From Poa pratensis (Eukaryota; Streptophyta; Magnoliopsida; Poales; Poaceae), in NCBI GenBank assembly GCA_947311845.1, contig CAMZMU010000027.1:71838184-71902183 (forward strand): a stretch of 64,000 nucleotides of DNA, in the 5' to 3' direction. The position numbers and the translations under genes are program-made. Shown piece by piece: positions 20,799 to 31,649 of the stretch; within the stretch, counting starts at the first letter, position 1, and each line of letters begins with the position of its first letter. The notes under the pieces are model-generated. The model was not told the DNA's origin. It did no database searches and saw only the letters and a program-made list of their open reading frames with translations.

Positions 20799-20929
20799 AT
20801 GGTCTCCAGCAGCCGCCCATAATGTATATTTCGGCAAAAAATATAAGGACACGACGTAAAATTTTGCTCTCGTGATGTAAATATACATCACCAGGGGCCA
20901 TGCCCTAAAACGCATGCAGCCCCGCGCGT

Positions 20930-22120
20930 ATGTAAGCGACAATCTGAAACTTCCAAATCGTGGCTAGCCGTCGCTGCGTCGCCTGCGATCGCCCGCCCGC
21001 TGGAAATCCCCCACCATGTCGGCCCCGTCCACCCTCCCACCGATGGCGCGCTCGTTCGTGGCCCCATTCCTGCCGTTGGCGCGACACACTTGTCCCTTCC
21101 ACCAACGTCGCCATTGCCGGCAGCGGTAGACGTGGTGAGTTTGCGCCTCCAAGGCTAACCACCGCAGCCGGGTGGAGCAGCAAAATTGTCCCCGCGATGA
21201 ACGCACGAGGCGGCGTCGCCCCCAAGGCCGAGCGCAACTCATCGGCACTGGCAGCAGCTGCGGCGCGGTCGAAGAGGGCGACCCAGGTGGCGGCTGCCGT
21301 GCGGTTGCCCAATTTTAGGCAGCTGTTGGACCACCCGTGACTAAAAATCTGATGTATTTTGGGGCATTTTAGGCGGCTGTTAAAGTTGGACATTTTTGGT
21401 GCCCTATAAATCGTGTTTTTCGTGATATATATTCATTATTTTTAGTCTGTTATTTTAGTGCTCTAATGCGCTACACCTGGTGTGAAAATAGAGTGGAGCC
21501 CACTGTGCCGGCCTAGAGAATCCGATCCGTTTCTCATTCACATCAACGCCTTTTGCGTCCGTTACACGAGCGACGCCTGAAGACATGGGCCGGGCCCAGC
21601 ATGAACTCGAGCAAGCCATCCTCCCCTGCCGCTGCTGCCGGCCAGGCCGCCTTCTTCCGCCACCCGCTGCGCCCTCCTCGACCGCAGCCCACTGCCGGTC
21701 CGGACACCGCCCCGCCCTTCCCTCTAGTCCTCCCCCCCCCCCCCCCCGCGCTCTTCTCTAGCGACAACGGACCCCACCGCACTGCACGCCCCAGTTAAGT
21801 TGCTTCCTCTCCTCCACCGGGCACCGGCGAAGCCACGGCCAGCCACGTCGTCCCCGTCTCCGGTGAGGTCCTGGCCTCGCCTCTCCGGCGACGTCGCGGA
21901 CAGCCGCGTCGTCCCCGTCTCCGGCGAGGTCATCACGGCCGTGGCTCGTCACCTTCCTTATCTCCATCGCCTCCGTCCCCATCTCTCTGCTCCTCTCCGG
22001 CCGCCGCCTCCATCTCGACTCCTGGGCCGGCCCATCTATGGCGACAGAGGAGCGCGACACGCACGCGGAGGGTACGCGTTGCGTCGACTTAGCGACGCAA
22101 CGGGCGTCGTATAGGGATTG
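20930..22120. other. GC-rich blocks of unknown origin
   Basis: Two GC-rich blocks (20950-21340 and 21540-22110) lie in AT-rich DNA. Frames are open on several strands because of base composition. No family motif or splice structure is convincing. Weak inverted similarity (CAGCCGCC near 20810, its inverse near 21310-21380) suggests the first block may sit inside a transposon-like unit. A run of 16 C lies at 21732-21747. Confidence 0.35.
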
Positions 22121-22524
22121 CCCACGCGGCCTTTACACGCTCGTTACGAACACAATTCGACTAGGCCTTCCATAGTGTGGCGTTCTAGGTCCAATTCGGC
22201 AAACCTTTCTTTTGCCATCTCTGACCCCATGGACGTAGAAATTACATGGGCCGGTCTACATGCACCCATTCAAATAGGCAAACGAAAAATAAAACCGTCA
22301 ATAATGCATTGTCCATCTGACCGAATAACAGTGGCATTCACAAACGAATGATTGCAAAGGAAGCACTATGCTGCAGAGGGTTATCTTATTTCTTTTTGAG
22401 GATTTAATCTTTAGGATTTTTTTCCAACACGGGGTGTTTGATTCATGGGATTGTAAACAATTTTTTTCTCGGAGTTCATTTGTGCTACCTTCGTTTCTCT
22501 AACAGAAGGCCCATACATTTTTCA

Positions 22525-22733
22525 GAAGTCAAACAGTGTAAATTTGACTAAGTTTAAAAACTTTAATGTCTACAATATCAATCAATATCGTTAGATAAAT
22601 CATGAGAGAAATATCAATGCGATATCTTTATAATATCATAGTTGTTGATAGTTCTTTTATTAAAAAATGGTCAAACTTTATATTGTTTGACATTCGAAAA
22701 AATTTATAGGTCTTCAATTCTAGAGAGTACTAG
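22525..22733. mobile_element. Hairpin MITE of the Stowaway/mariner sort
   Basis: The left part reads GTCAAACAGTGTAAATTTGA and the right part carries the inverse (TCAAACTTTATATTGTTTGA). The centre resembles the AT-rich interior of common grass mariner-type MITEs (AATATCAATCAATATCGTTA). The termini have decayed, so the limits are approximate. Confidence 0.5.
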
Positions 22734-24041
22734 ATTTCATAGAAAAAATACCATCCACTTCGACGGCTTGAACAAGTCCTACGTTTTTTTCCAGCACGAT
22801 CAAACATCCTTCCAATAATATCGTCTTAAAAGAGTGCATGTCACTCTAATCCTGTAACGTTTCTGTTACTTCACCCGAGAAACCTCTGAATCGAAGAGGA
22901 CCTAAACATGCACATCGGCGAGCATGCTTTCAAATAAGGGTGCTGCGAGGATCCAACTTAAATCCAGGCCAATTTTTATATGGTGTTGGCTAAGTGCTAG
23001 TGCCAATAACCTATTTCACCAATATATATAGGTAATAGAATAGAAGTACGAAACGCCATGATGTGGAAAAAAGAGTCAATTACGGATCACTCATATTGTT
23101 GAAGACCTTTAGTGAAGTTAGCCATTTGTTTGGAAATTGTGAAACCTACATGTTATTTTCTGGTACAAATATACAGTAGCTACATCATATACTTGCATCT
23201 TGCTAGAAAAGGAGTTATACTTTGCATGTCGCTCATAAACACTTCCTTCATATCTCTAACCCTCACCTGCCTCTATTTTGCTTCTGGTAATTGTTCTATG
23301 TTCTAACCAATGATCGAGCTCCCTGTAATATTTCTACGATTCTCCATGGATCGAACTTCTTTCGACCTCCTCGGGCAATTAACAATACATTGCGATAGTT
23401 GAAAAAAAAACCTTTGATTATGAATAAGATTATGCATAAACTGACAAACTTAGAGATTGATTAGTTTTTAGTAAAGCTATAAGCCACCTATTTAGGGAGA
23501 ATGGGACAACTCCATACAAAATGAGCCACGTGAGACAAGTAAAAAAGGTGCATTTATCTCTACATATGAAAGAACAGTTGCCCCTTGCCTCAAACTACAA
23601 CCAATGTAGGTTTGATATCCAAGTCAGACATCCCACGAAGACACACGAAGCCACGAAGCGTCGACGAACTCATCCTTGGATGATCTGACATCGTGTCTCT
23701 CCTTCCGCCCGTACTCTCTTCCTACATACGAACTTCTCCTTCTTCCTAAATATCGATGCCCTTAGATCTCACACTCACATAGATGCACTCGCACGGTGGC
23801 GGCATATCCGACGGTCAAGGCTAAAGAGGAAACGTTCTTCACATTGAAATTCGGATATTTTGTTTCTTGCAGGAACAACCATACATACACATTCATTCAC
23901 CCATTGTTGGGTTGAATTTGATTCTTGACTACCAAAGGAGGCGGTGTTTTAACTCATAGGACTAGATACTCCTATTAAGAAAAAATAGAATTTTAAATAT
24001 TGTAAAATATCAACAACAAAAAATCGGGTGTACATCCAAAC
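22734..24041. other. Intergenic, nothing recognised
   Basis: AT-rich sequence without a supported gene or transposon end. Confidence 0.4.
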
Positions 24042-24044
24042 TTA

Positions 24045-24789
24045 GGGCATCCGTAATGTATGTGGAGAGGTTCTGTCATAAGTTGGGTCCCACTTGTCGT
24101 ATACTTGTCATATGGAATTCTCCACAATGTATAAGGTGAAATTTAGCCATAAGCTGGGACTCGCATGTCTTATCATATTGCTACATCCAAGAGAGAGAGC
24201 GAAGAGTAGAACATTTTATAATTGCTTATGGACAACTATTAGCTCTTTAAGAAGATCCCCTTATGGTGAACCTCCACAATGCATGTTGCAAATCTTACGC
24301 CCTGTTTGGTTCGTAGGATTCGAAAAGCGCAGGACTAGGAAAAACGCAGAAAAAGGATAGGAATGCAAGTGCAAAACAGAGGATTCAAAAACAAAAGAAT
24401 TTTGTAAACTTGGTTGTTTGGTTCACAGGAATAGGAGAAACATAAGACTAATAAACATGGTCAAATCAAAGTCAAACAATTTGAGAAGTTATAATTAGCA
24501 TTTTATTATACCAAGACAGACCTCGGTCTCATTCTTCGTGCATAGGATTTTCAAAAAGAGGTACAGATGGATTGTAAAATTCCTGTGTTTTTCCTTTGAA
24601 ACCTACATGAAGGAAAATTTACTCCGTTTTTCCTTCATTCAATTCTTTTGAACCAAATGGATCAATAGTGCCTCCATAGGAAAATTTCCTATTCCTACAT
24701 TATTCCTCCACTTTTCCTTTGAACTAAACAAGCTCTTAAGGTGCACTTTTTGTCTTATGGTGTGCTTGTGAACTACATTGCCGATGCCC
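24045..24789. mobile_element. Tourist-like MITE (PIF/Harbinger), split by a second MITE
   Basis: The ends read GGGCATCCGTAATGTA and, inverted, GGGCATCGGCAATGTA. They are flanked by the 3-bp duplication TTA at 24042-24044 and 24790-24792. Without the nested element it is about 300 bp. Both the TSD and the terminus fit PIF/Harbinger. Confidence 0.75.
24298..24735. mobile_element. Second MITE nested in the Tourist element
   Basis: The ends read CGCCCTGTTTGGTTCGTAGG and, inverted, GAGCTTGTTTAGTTCAAAGG, with TTA on both sides (24295-24297, 24736-24738). The GTTTGGTTC terminus is common in grass MITEs. The 438-bp interior is AT-rich and non-coding. Confidence 0.65.
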
Positions 24790-24792
24790 TTA

Positions 24793-25486
24793 TTATGTTC
24801 ATACATAAAGTTTTGTGAAGAAAAGACATTTTTGTGACTTGTATACGTAAGAAAAATCTCGATGATACAATATGAGTTCCCACCCAACATTGTTTTATCT
24901 TTTTAACACAATCAACAAGATTTTTTTTCTTAAAATTTTATGTGCAGGTATAAAATGTTGGTAGGTACACTGGAATTTCTTTTCAATTTTTTTTGAACAT
25001 GTTAAAATGTGTTTTTAAATAGTGGGAGTACATGCTCTGATGACCCAAATTGGATTTCGGACAAACAGACTAATACATTGTGTTCCTGTTCCATCTTAGC
25101 CACAGTCAAAAACTCAGAATCAAACCATTTTCCCTTCCTCGCAATAAAAAGAAGAAATCACACATTTTCTTTGTCCAAGCATGATATGATGTAAAAACCT
25201 CATATCCAAAGCTTTCGTGGGGTTTGCTTTGCTCCTCAGCGTGAGAACATCTTTGCGACCGATGTGATGGAATGGAAGCATCTTGGTCCTGGCACTCCCA
25301 CCAGCAGCTGACAAGACATGAATCCCTCGAGCTAGCTGCAGCCTTGCCTGCAGGCTTCGGATTGACGCCTGTCTCGAGCGGATTGAATTCCGCAGCGGCG
25401 GCAGTAGAGGGCTTTAAAAAGGGGGTCGGACATGTCAGGATTGAGTACCACTGCGGGCATCAAAAGCGATCCTGATCCACCCCTGG
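24793..25486. other. Intergenic downstream of the bHLH gene
   Basis: No gene recognised. Short frames only. Confidence 0.4.
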
Positions 25487-25843
25487 CCGTCTCCTGCAAC
25501 AGCAGCTATATTTGTAACAAAGCCACACGTTGCCCTCCCGCCATTCTAGTTGGAGAAGTCTCCTCCCGTCATACCAAGTGATAGGAACCTCCCGCCATAC
25601 CAAGTGACGGGTACTGAGCACCCGTCCGCGTCTCGTCATTCTAACCCCACCACTTCCCGCCACTCCATCCGGCGGAATGTGCCACGTGTCACCACAGGAT
25701 ACTTCCCGCCATCTTCCCTATCTTCCCGCCAAGGCCATTTTTGACCAAAAATTTCAGAGGAGTCTAATTTTAGCAATTTCATTAGACATGGGCTATATTT
25801 GTAAAAAAATCATAAATCATGACCGTCTCCTGCAACAGCAGCT
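25487..25843. repeat. 336-bp block bounded by a 21-bp direct repeat, rich in TTCCCGCC
   Basis: CCGTCTCCTGCAACAGCAGC and the next T occur at 25487-25507 and again at 25823-25843. Between them TTCCCGCC occurs three times (25654, 25703, 25723), CTCCCGCC twice and CTCCCGTC once, with a G-box CACGTG at 25684-25689. TTCCCGCC matches the E2F consensus. The block lies 150-500 bp downstream of the bHLH stop codon. Confidence 0.6.
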
Positions 25844-25993
25844 CCGGCTACTGTACCCGGCCTATCCTCTGACACGAACGGCGAAGGAGCAGGAACAAGA
25901 ACCAGATTTTACAGTCTCACAAAGTTTTACAGCTACGTGCGCCTCGCCGCGGCAGGAACCGGACGGCTGGGTAAAATTGTCGAGCTAGCTACA

Positions 25994-27806
25994 CTACATT
26001 GTTCGTGGGACATGCGGTGCATGGTCGCCCGGCGTCTGCTGCTCCGCATGCGCGGCGGCCGTGCCGTCGTTGTCGACGACGATGCCGGCGCCCACGTGAG
26101 CGCCCATAGCCGCGGCCGCCGCCTGATGTGGGAAGGGTGGCGGCGAAGGCATCGCATGGCCGTGACCGAACATGGGCATGCCGGGGATCATTGGGTACGG
26201 GAAATGGGCCGCGCCGGCGGCGACGAGGCGCGGGTCGAAGGCGCCCATGCCGAAGCCCATGGCGCCGAGGTGGTGGTGGTGGAAGTGCGCTGCCATGGGC
26301 GGCATCTGCATGTGCTGCATCGCCAGCATCGGCGGCACGCACCCCATCGTCGACATCATCTGCACCTGCACCTGCAGGGTCTTGAGGTACTCGATGGCTT
26401 CCTCCAGCATCGACGCCTTGTCAATCTTCATCAACAAAATCCAAAGAAATTAGCTACAATGTTGCACGTCCAGTCTAGTAACGCAATAAAAAATGACTCT
26501 TTGTTGCGATTTATACCTTGTTGCAGTTGGGGATGAGTTCTTGCAGGCGCGCATCTTCTCGTTGATCCGATCCCTTCTCCTCTGCAATCGCAATCCCGTA
26601 CAAATTTAGCAACCACAAATGCAGACACGCATACGCATTGGAGTTGGAGGCAAGAAGAGGTGCAGTGCTGGTACCCGCTCTGACATGTTGTGCACCTCGG
26701 CGGTGCGGCCGCGCTTGGTGCTCCTCGCCGCGGACCTTCTCGCCCCACCGGCCCCGTCGTCAACTTCAAGATCCTGCAGCCAGGAAGAGTGGAGAGTGGG
26801 TTTGCATGTCTTCGCAACTTTGCATCGAGAAGCAGGAGACCGGGCTGGCTGCGCGGTGGTGACCATTTGATTGCTAGCGTACCTCATCCTCCTGGCTGAC
26901 CAACCACTCGGGAGCCTGCTGGCTGCCACTGCTCCTCTTCAGCTGGCTCCGGTCGCCGTTGTCCGAGCAGACGGACGAGGTCGTCGCTGTCGCGGGCGGC
27001 AGCGGCGGCGGCCTGTCAGGAGCCCTGGTTTCCGACTGCCGTCTCTGGGGCAACGCCGCAACCGCAGCCGCGAATTCCCGCTGCCAGAGAGGGACTGGCG
27101 GCGCCGCCGGTGGAGGAGGTGGTGAGGCAGCCACGGTGGGGCACGACTCCTTGCCGGGCGGCGGCTGCAGCCACGCCATCCTCTGCTCCGAGAACAGCGG
27201 CGTGCTCCTTAGCCGGTTCGTCTGCACCACCGTCGACTCGACGCCGACGCCGACGCCGACGGGGATGCTCGGCGCGGCGGAGGGCGGCGGCTGGGGGCGC
27301 TGCAGGGGCTTGGAGAAGAAAGTGAAGTTCATGATGCCCTCGCCGCTCGGCCGAGCCTGGTACTGCTTGGGCGGCACCGTGGGCGGCCCGACGGCCACGC
27401 CGTGGGACGTCGAGCCTCCGGCGTCATTTCTGCTGTCCACCGCGGCGGGTTGGCTGGAGTAGCCGGAGAGCAAGGCGGAGCAGTACTCTGGGGGCAGCCG
27501 GGCCGTGTCCCGGTCGCCGTCGTCGTCGTCCACGCCGATGTCTGGGTAATGCTGCAGCCACGGCACGGCGTCGTCGTCGTCCGGCGCGGCGAGGAGGTCG
27601 CGCATCGCCGGGTGGTGGTGCTTGGCGAGCTCCTGCGCCCTGCTGGCGCCGGCGGCGCTGCAAGCGAAGGGCGGGAACGGTGCCGCCGGAAGCTGCGGCC
27701 GCCGGAGGGCCGGGCCGTTGTCCCACAGCAGCTCCGTCAGCTCGTTCCCCCGCTGCGGCTGCGGCTGCGGCTGCGGCTGCTGCTGGGTCCTGCGCATCAG
27801 CAGCAT
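25994..27806 (-). CDS. PIF-like bHLH transcription factor, one base missing in the bHLH exon
   Basis: Exons on the minus strand are 27806-26883, 26773-26675, 26581-26517 and 26425-25994, all with GT..AG introns. The family binds G-box DNA in the nucleus and is degraded on contact with active phytochrome. Residues 25-31 (ELLWDNG) match the active-phytochrome-B binding motif. Exon 2 holds the basic region (AEVHNMSER). Exons 3 and 4 complete the helix-loop-helix (RRRDRINEKM.., then IDKASMLEEAIEYLKTLQ), followed by a Met/His/Pro-rich tail ending in RTM. Exon 3 is 65 nt where this exon is 66 nt in PIF genes (22 residues). One C is missing around the Ala-Leu codons (GCCTGCAAG), so as sequenced the frame shifts in helix 1 and stops early in exon 4. 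Exons 1, 2 and 4 are clean, which fits either a very recent mutation or a sequencing error. The start could also be the ATG at 27797; frame continues upstream to 27899, but a pyrimidine tract before CTACCTAG suggests a 5' UTR intron. Confidence 0.85.
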
Positions 27807-28353
27807 CACGCACGCGCCATCGTCAGCAGCTAAGCTAGGTAGCAATGGCCAGCGAACCAAGAAGGGAAGAGAAAAGAAGAAGAAGAGCACGGGCGGCAAG
27901 CAAGAACTCGCATCTGCGGCAGGCGTGTGGATATAAATGGAGCGAGCTCCTGCAGCGACAGGTGTAGGAGCGACGTCTCCGGTGTGCTACTCCTGTCACG
28001 AGTGAGTCACTGAGCGGAGCAGCAGGGAAGCTGCGGTGGTGTGGAGGAGGAGTAAGGGAGAGATAGGGAGGGGAGCAGTTAAGGAAGAGCGACGCGCCAC
28101 CGAACGAAGCGTCTCCCGTTGATGACAACGGCCAAGGGTGGTGTGGGCAGTGGGGCCGCCCGCCAAGCCAAGCGGTCGAACTCGAACATATCAACGGGAC
28201 GACAATCGAGAAGAGGAGAAGGAAGCAAGTGCTGCGGGAACACGACGCATCACAGTACCAATTTCTTTCGTCTACGCATAGGGCCTCTTTTGATTAGCGG
28301 TGGGCTTAAGAGAATTTTTGATGTCTGTGGAGGTTATGCCGAACGGGTATACC
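27807..28353 (-). other. 5' region of the bHLH gene
   Basis: About 550 bp lie between the bHLH start codon and the solo LTR. On the minus strand a pyrimidine-rich stretch followed by AG near 27840 looks like a 3' splice site. TTTATATCC near 27935 is a weak TATA-like candidate. Exact transcript start unknown. Confidence 0.4.
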
Positions 28354-28820
28354 TGTCACGGTGAATAAAACCAGGCCCACCAAGGAGGCCCATCAGATAA
28401 AGACGGAGGGCCTAATGGAGAAGGCATCATGGGCTTAGGCGTAAGGATAAGCCCTGGGCTGACTTAGTGAAGTTCAAGACGAAGGACTGACTACGTTCGC
28501 CTTAGGGAGCAAGTTATGGTCTGTTACCGTGTTAGTCTAGGACTCATTATCTACGTCGGTTAAGGCTTCCTTGTAGGGGAAGGCTTGGCGCCTTTATAAG
28601 CCAACCTTCCAGCAGCCTTAGGGCACACGCATACAACCTCATTGTAACCTGTACACATATTCGCCTTGAGTGAATTATAGCAGCACGTAGGATCTCGCCA
28701 CCGTCGTGAGATCTGAAGCTGGGTAAAACCGTGTGTGCAATCCCGTCACTGGAACCCTCCACGTTCTTTCCCACCTCCTCTACGGTACGTATGAATCCAT
28801 ATAGTAGTTCCACGTTACCA
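28354..28820 (+). mobile_element. Solo LTR (467 bp) with TSD ATACC
   Basis: The sequence begins TGTCACGGTG and ends ACGTTACCA. ATACC occurs directly before (28349-28353) and after (28821-28825). It contains a TATA-like CTTTATAA near 28591, and a downstream part (ATTGTAACCT, GAGATCTGAAGCTGGGTAAA) that resembles the LTR at 49.95-50.45 kb. This indicates a related gypsy family whose internal part was lost by LTR-LTR recombination. Confidence 0.8.
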
Positions 28821-28831
28821 ATACCTCGACA

Positions 28832-30288
28832 ATGGCAGTATTCATGCATTTGATTCAAAAGAAATGGAGCATACTGATTTTTTTTCCCTAGATTCCAAAG
28901 GAAAACAAAGGAATCCTACAATTCACTCAAACCTCTTTTTTTACATTCTTATACCCAAAAGCCAAGACAAATGTCATAAGTTGCAGAATAGTGACATAAT
29001 CTCACCTATGCATCGTTTTATTCCTGATTAATTAGGCTTTTTTAGGATTCATGGGTTTCCCTATTCATCCAAATCGAGCACACATTTTCTTGAAATCCTT
29101 GTGTTTTCACAATCCTACGTTTTGCACTAGGATACTTTCCCATTTTTATATTTTCTTTTTCTTATTTCTGTGTTTTTGGACATCTTGATGGATCCATGGC
29201 GGCGCCACCAAAGAGTGATACTTGGTCACGTGGGATCGAAAAAGACCGCAACTATTTCTAGACCATAAAACTTGATTGACTTACATTTTTACCATGTAAG
29301 CTGGGCATTTAAATACACCACCCTAACTGTAGGTCTCCCGTGGATAAATCTGGGCGAAAAGTGCTAAATATTTTTTCAAATAAGTCACCCGACTAGCATA
29401 TCTAGCCGTAAAACAGCCACCCTTAATGGTTCTCCCAAGGGCCATGTTTGGTTGATATTTTTCTCAGGAACCAAATGTGGCTAAAAATTTATATAAGACC
29501 ATTTAGAACCGGAAAATGGTAATGCCACCCGAGTTCACTGGAGCCCATTTTTTAAAATTGAAATTACTACTTCTAGACTAAATAATTTTCAAAAAAAAAT
29601 ATAAATAGTATAAACATTGCACACGTACGCCAAAAGTTTCTTTAATAAAAAACTTTGTATTTTGGGATACTCAAAAATGATGTGAAAAGATATTTTTTTC
29701 ACTTATTCATTGCCACAATTTTTTCTTTAACTCAGAGTACAATTGTTTTTCATCGACAATTTGCAGATATGTAGAAAATATGCGTATGTACCCAATGAAT
29801 AAAATATGAATGCCTAAACTCAAATCTAATTTTTTTTTGTACCTAAGCACTCTAGGATGAAAGATATTCGCGTACCCGTGGTGTTATCCTCGACAGAGCT
29901 GGATGGATGGAGGGTATGACCCTTAACTTGACATCCATATGTATCTTTATCGACAGCTATTTTTGACCCGGATTTATCGACCATTGTTAGGCGAATATCT
30001 TTTTAAATTTTTGGCATTGTATTAGCTTTTTTTTTTTTTTGACACTAATTTGGCATTGTATTAGCTGACTATATACAAAGATGCTATTGTATAGGATGAG
30101 GGACCCTCAAGAAGGAAGCTGCAAGTGCCCTGCAACTTACAATACTGCTTCCCTTCACATGCATGCCCATGCTGCTTCTAATCATTGATAACGACTGCTA
30201 ATGTGTAAATATTATTAATTATGGACTTGCACTTGACAAAGTGTGAATCTGTTAGAGTACTACTATACGGAAAGTGCTTTCGACTCTT
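28832..30288. other. Intergenic, nothing recognised
   Basis: AT-rich DNA. At 28864-29150 there are scattered fragments similar to the MITE interior at 24.3-24.7 kb (AAAGGAATCCTA, TTGTGTTTTC), without recognisable ends. Confidence 0.4.
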
Positions 30289-30704
30289 CAGTGCTCCCTC
30301 CGTTTAAACAAATTCGAAAATCATATTTATGAGTTTCAAAAAATTCTGAAAAAAATCCGAATGTAACCTATCGTGTATCCCACAACCAGGCAAAAAATTA
30401 GCTTCAAATACTTTATATTATGGGTTACAGAAATAAAAATCTTATAACATTTATAGATTTGAAAGTATGTATAACGTATTTGAAAAAAATGAAAAAAATT
30501 GTCAGGTGTGGCCAACAATAGTATGTATACACGGATCCACCAAAATGAAAAAAATCTGATAACATTTATGTAGCTCAATATGTAGTATTTGAGATTGATA
30601 TTTTGCAGGTAAGTGAGATATACCATTGGCTACACCCTTTTTTTTCAGAATTTTTTGAAACTTATAAATATGATTTTCGAATTTGTTTAAATGGAGGGTC
30701 ACTG
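30289..30704. mobile_element. Palindromic MITE with ~60-bp inverted termini
   Basis: The left end CAGTGCTCCCTCCGTTTAAA continues for about 60 bp (through AAAAAATTCTGA). It is mirrored at the right end as CAGTGACCCTCCATTTAAAC.. read inverted. The interior also has self-complementary stretches. I found no matching TSD, so the superfamily is open. Confidence 0.65.
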
Positions 30705-31138
30705 GGGTCGGGAGTACAAAATCTCCACTCCTATACGGAAATGTCTATATAGATAGGACTGGTTGATTAGTTAGAGCTGCATGCCGCCACCATGATTTCT
30801 TATATATTTGGTGCACTTGTATCTACAAAATTATTGATTTCTTGTGTCTATGCGTGTGTTCCAATCCGTGGAACAACACTGTCTTGCTAATCGCAGTCGT
30901 CCTTTCCGGCACTCCTACAGGATATCTTTGGTTGCTTTCTTTCGAGATATCATGCGGCATGGTGGCCGTCTATATCACGTAATGGTGGGAAGTATGGAGC
31001 TCTTTTGTCGGATCCCTTTTGCTTCGCACTGGGAGGCGCATGGGCAGCCGGCCTAGAGAAGACTTGAGAAGACCAGTCCGATCCAGCACGCCTGATGATG
31101 ATGGCATTTACCTAGCTGATTACAGTTAAACTGCTATC
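30705..31138. other. Intergenic flank of the old gypsy element
   Basis: No gene recognised. Confidence 0.4.
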
Positions 31139-31418
31139 TGTCATGACCTAGTGGGCCAGGCCCATCGTCATGTTGGGCTGCGTCCCAGATTCGGCCCGTG
31201 TGCCATGTAACGGAGAGAAAGTCCACCTGCGCTTGCAAACCGACCCTACTTAGCCTCGTCGTGCCGTGTGGCCGGGGATCGTATGAATGAACTATCTGAA
31301 CTCCTCCTGCATCTCGTTCTTCTCTTCCCCGATCCCGATGCTTCTGTCCGATCCCCCGAACCCCAATTTCCCTCCGAAATCCCCTTTCCCTACCTGTAGA
31401 TCGAGTGGGTTCGTGACA
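31139..31418 (+). repeat. 5' LTR of the old gypsy element
   Basis: 280 bp, TG..CA, followed at once by the TGGTATCAGAG primer site. Confidence 0.85.
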
Positions 31419-31649
31419 AATTGGTATCAGAGTCTTGTGTTCATCGATTTCCGGGGATCGGAGCCGAAATTCACGAGAAATTTCGATTTCTCCTGTTGTT
31501 GGGTGCGATTCCTTCGGAATCGCGCGAAGTTCCTCACGGACACCCCCAACTGGTTCGATTTCGCTTCGGTTTACTAGATCGACACGCTGGCGCCTCGCAA
31601 AGGTGCAGATCACGCACAGGAGCAATTTCGGGAGCAAATCACCAAATCT

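Noticed and set aside
27424..27833. ORFs overlapping bHLH exon 1 in other frames
   Set aside because: Shadows of a GC-rich coding exon; the frame with the phytochrome-binding motif and matching splice phases is the real one.
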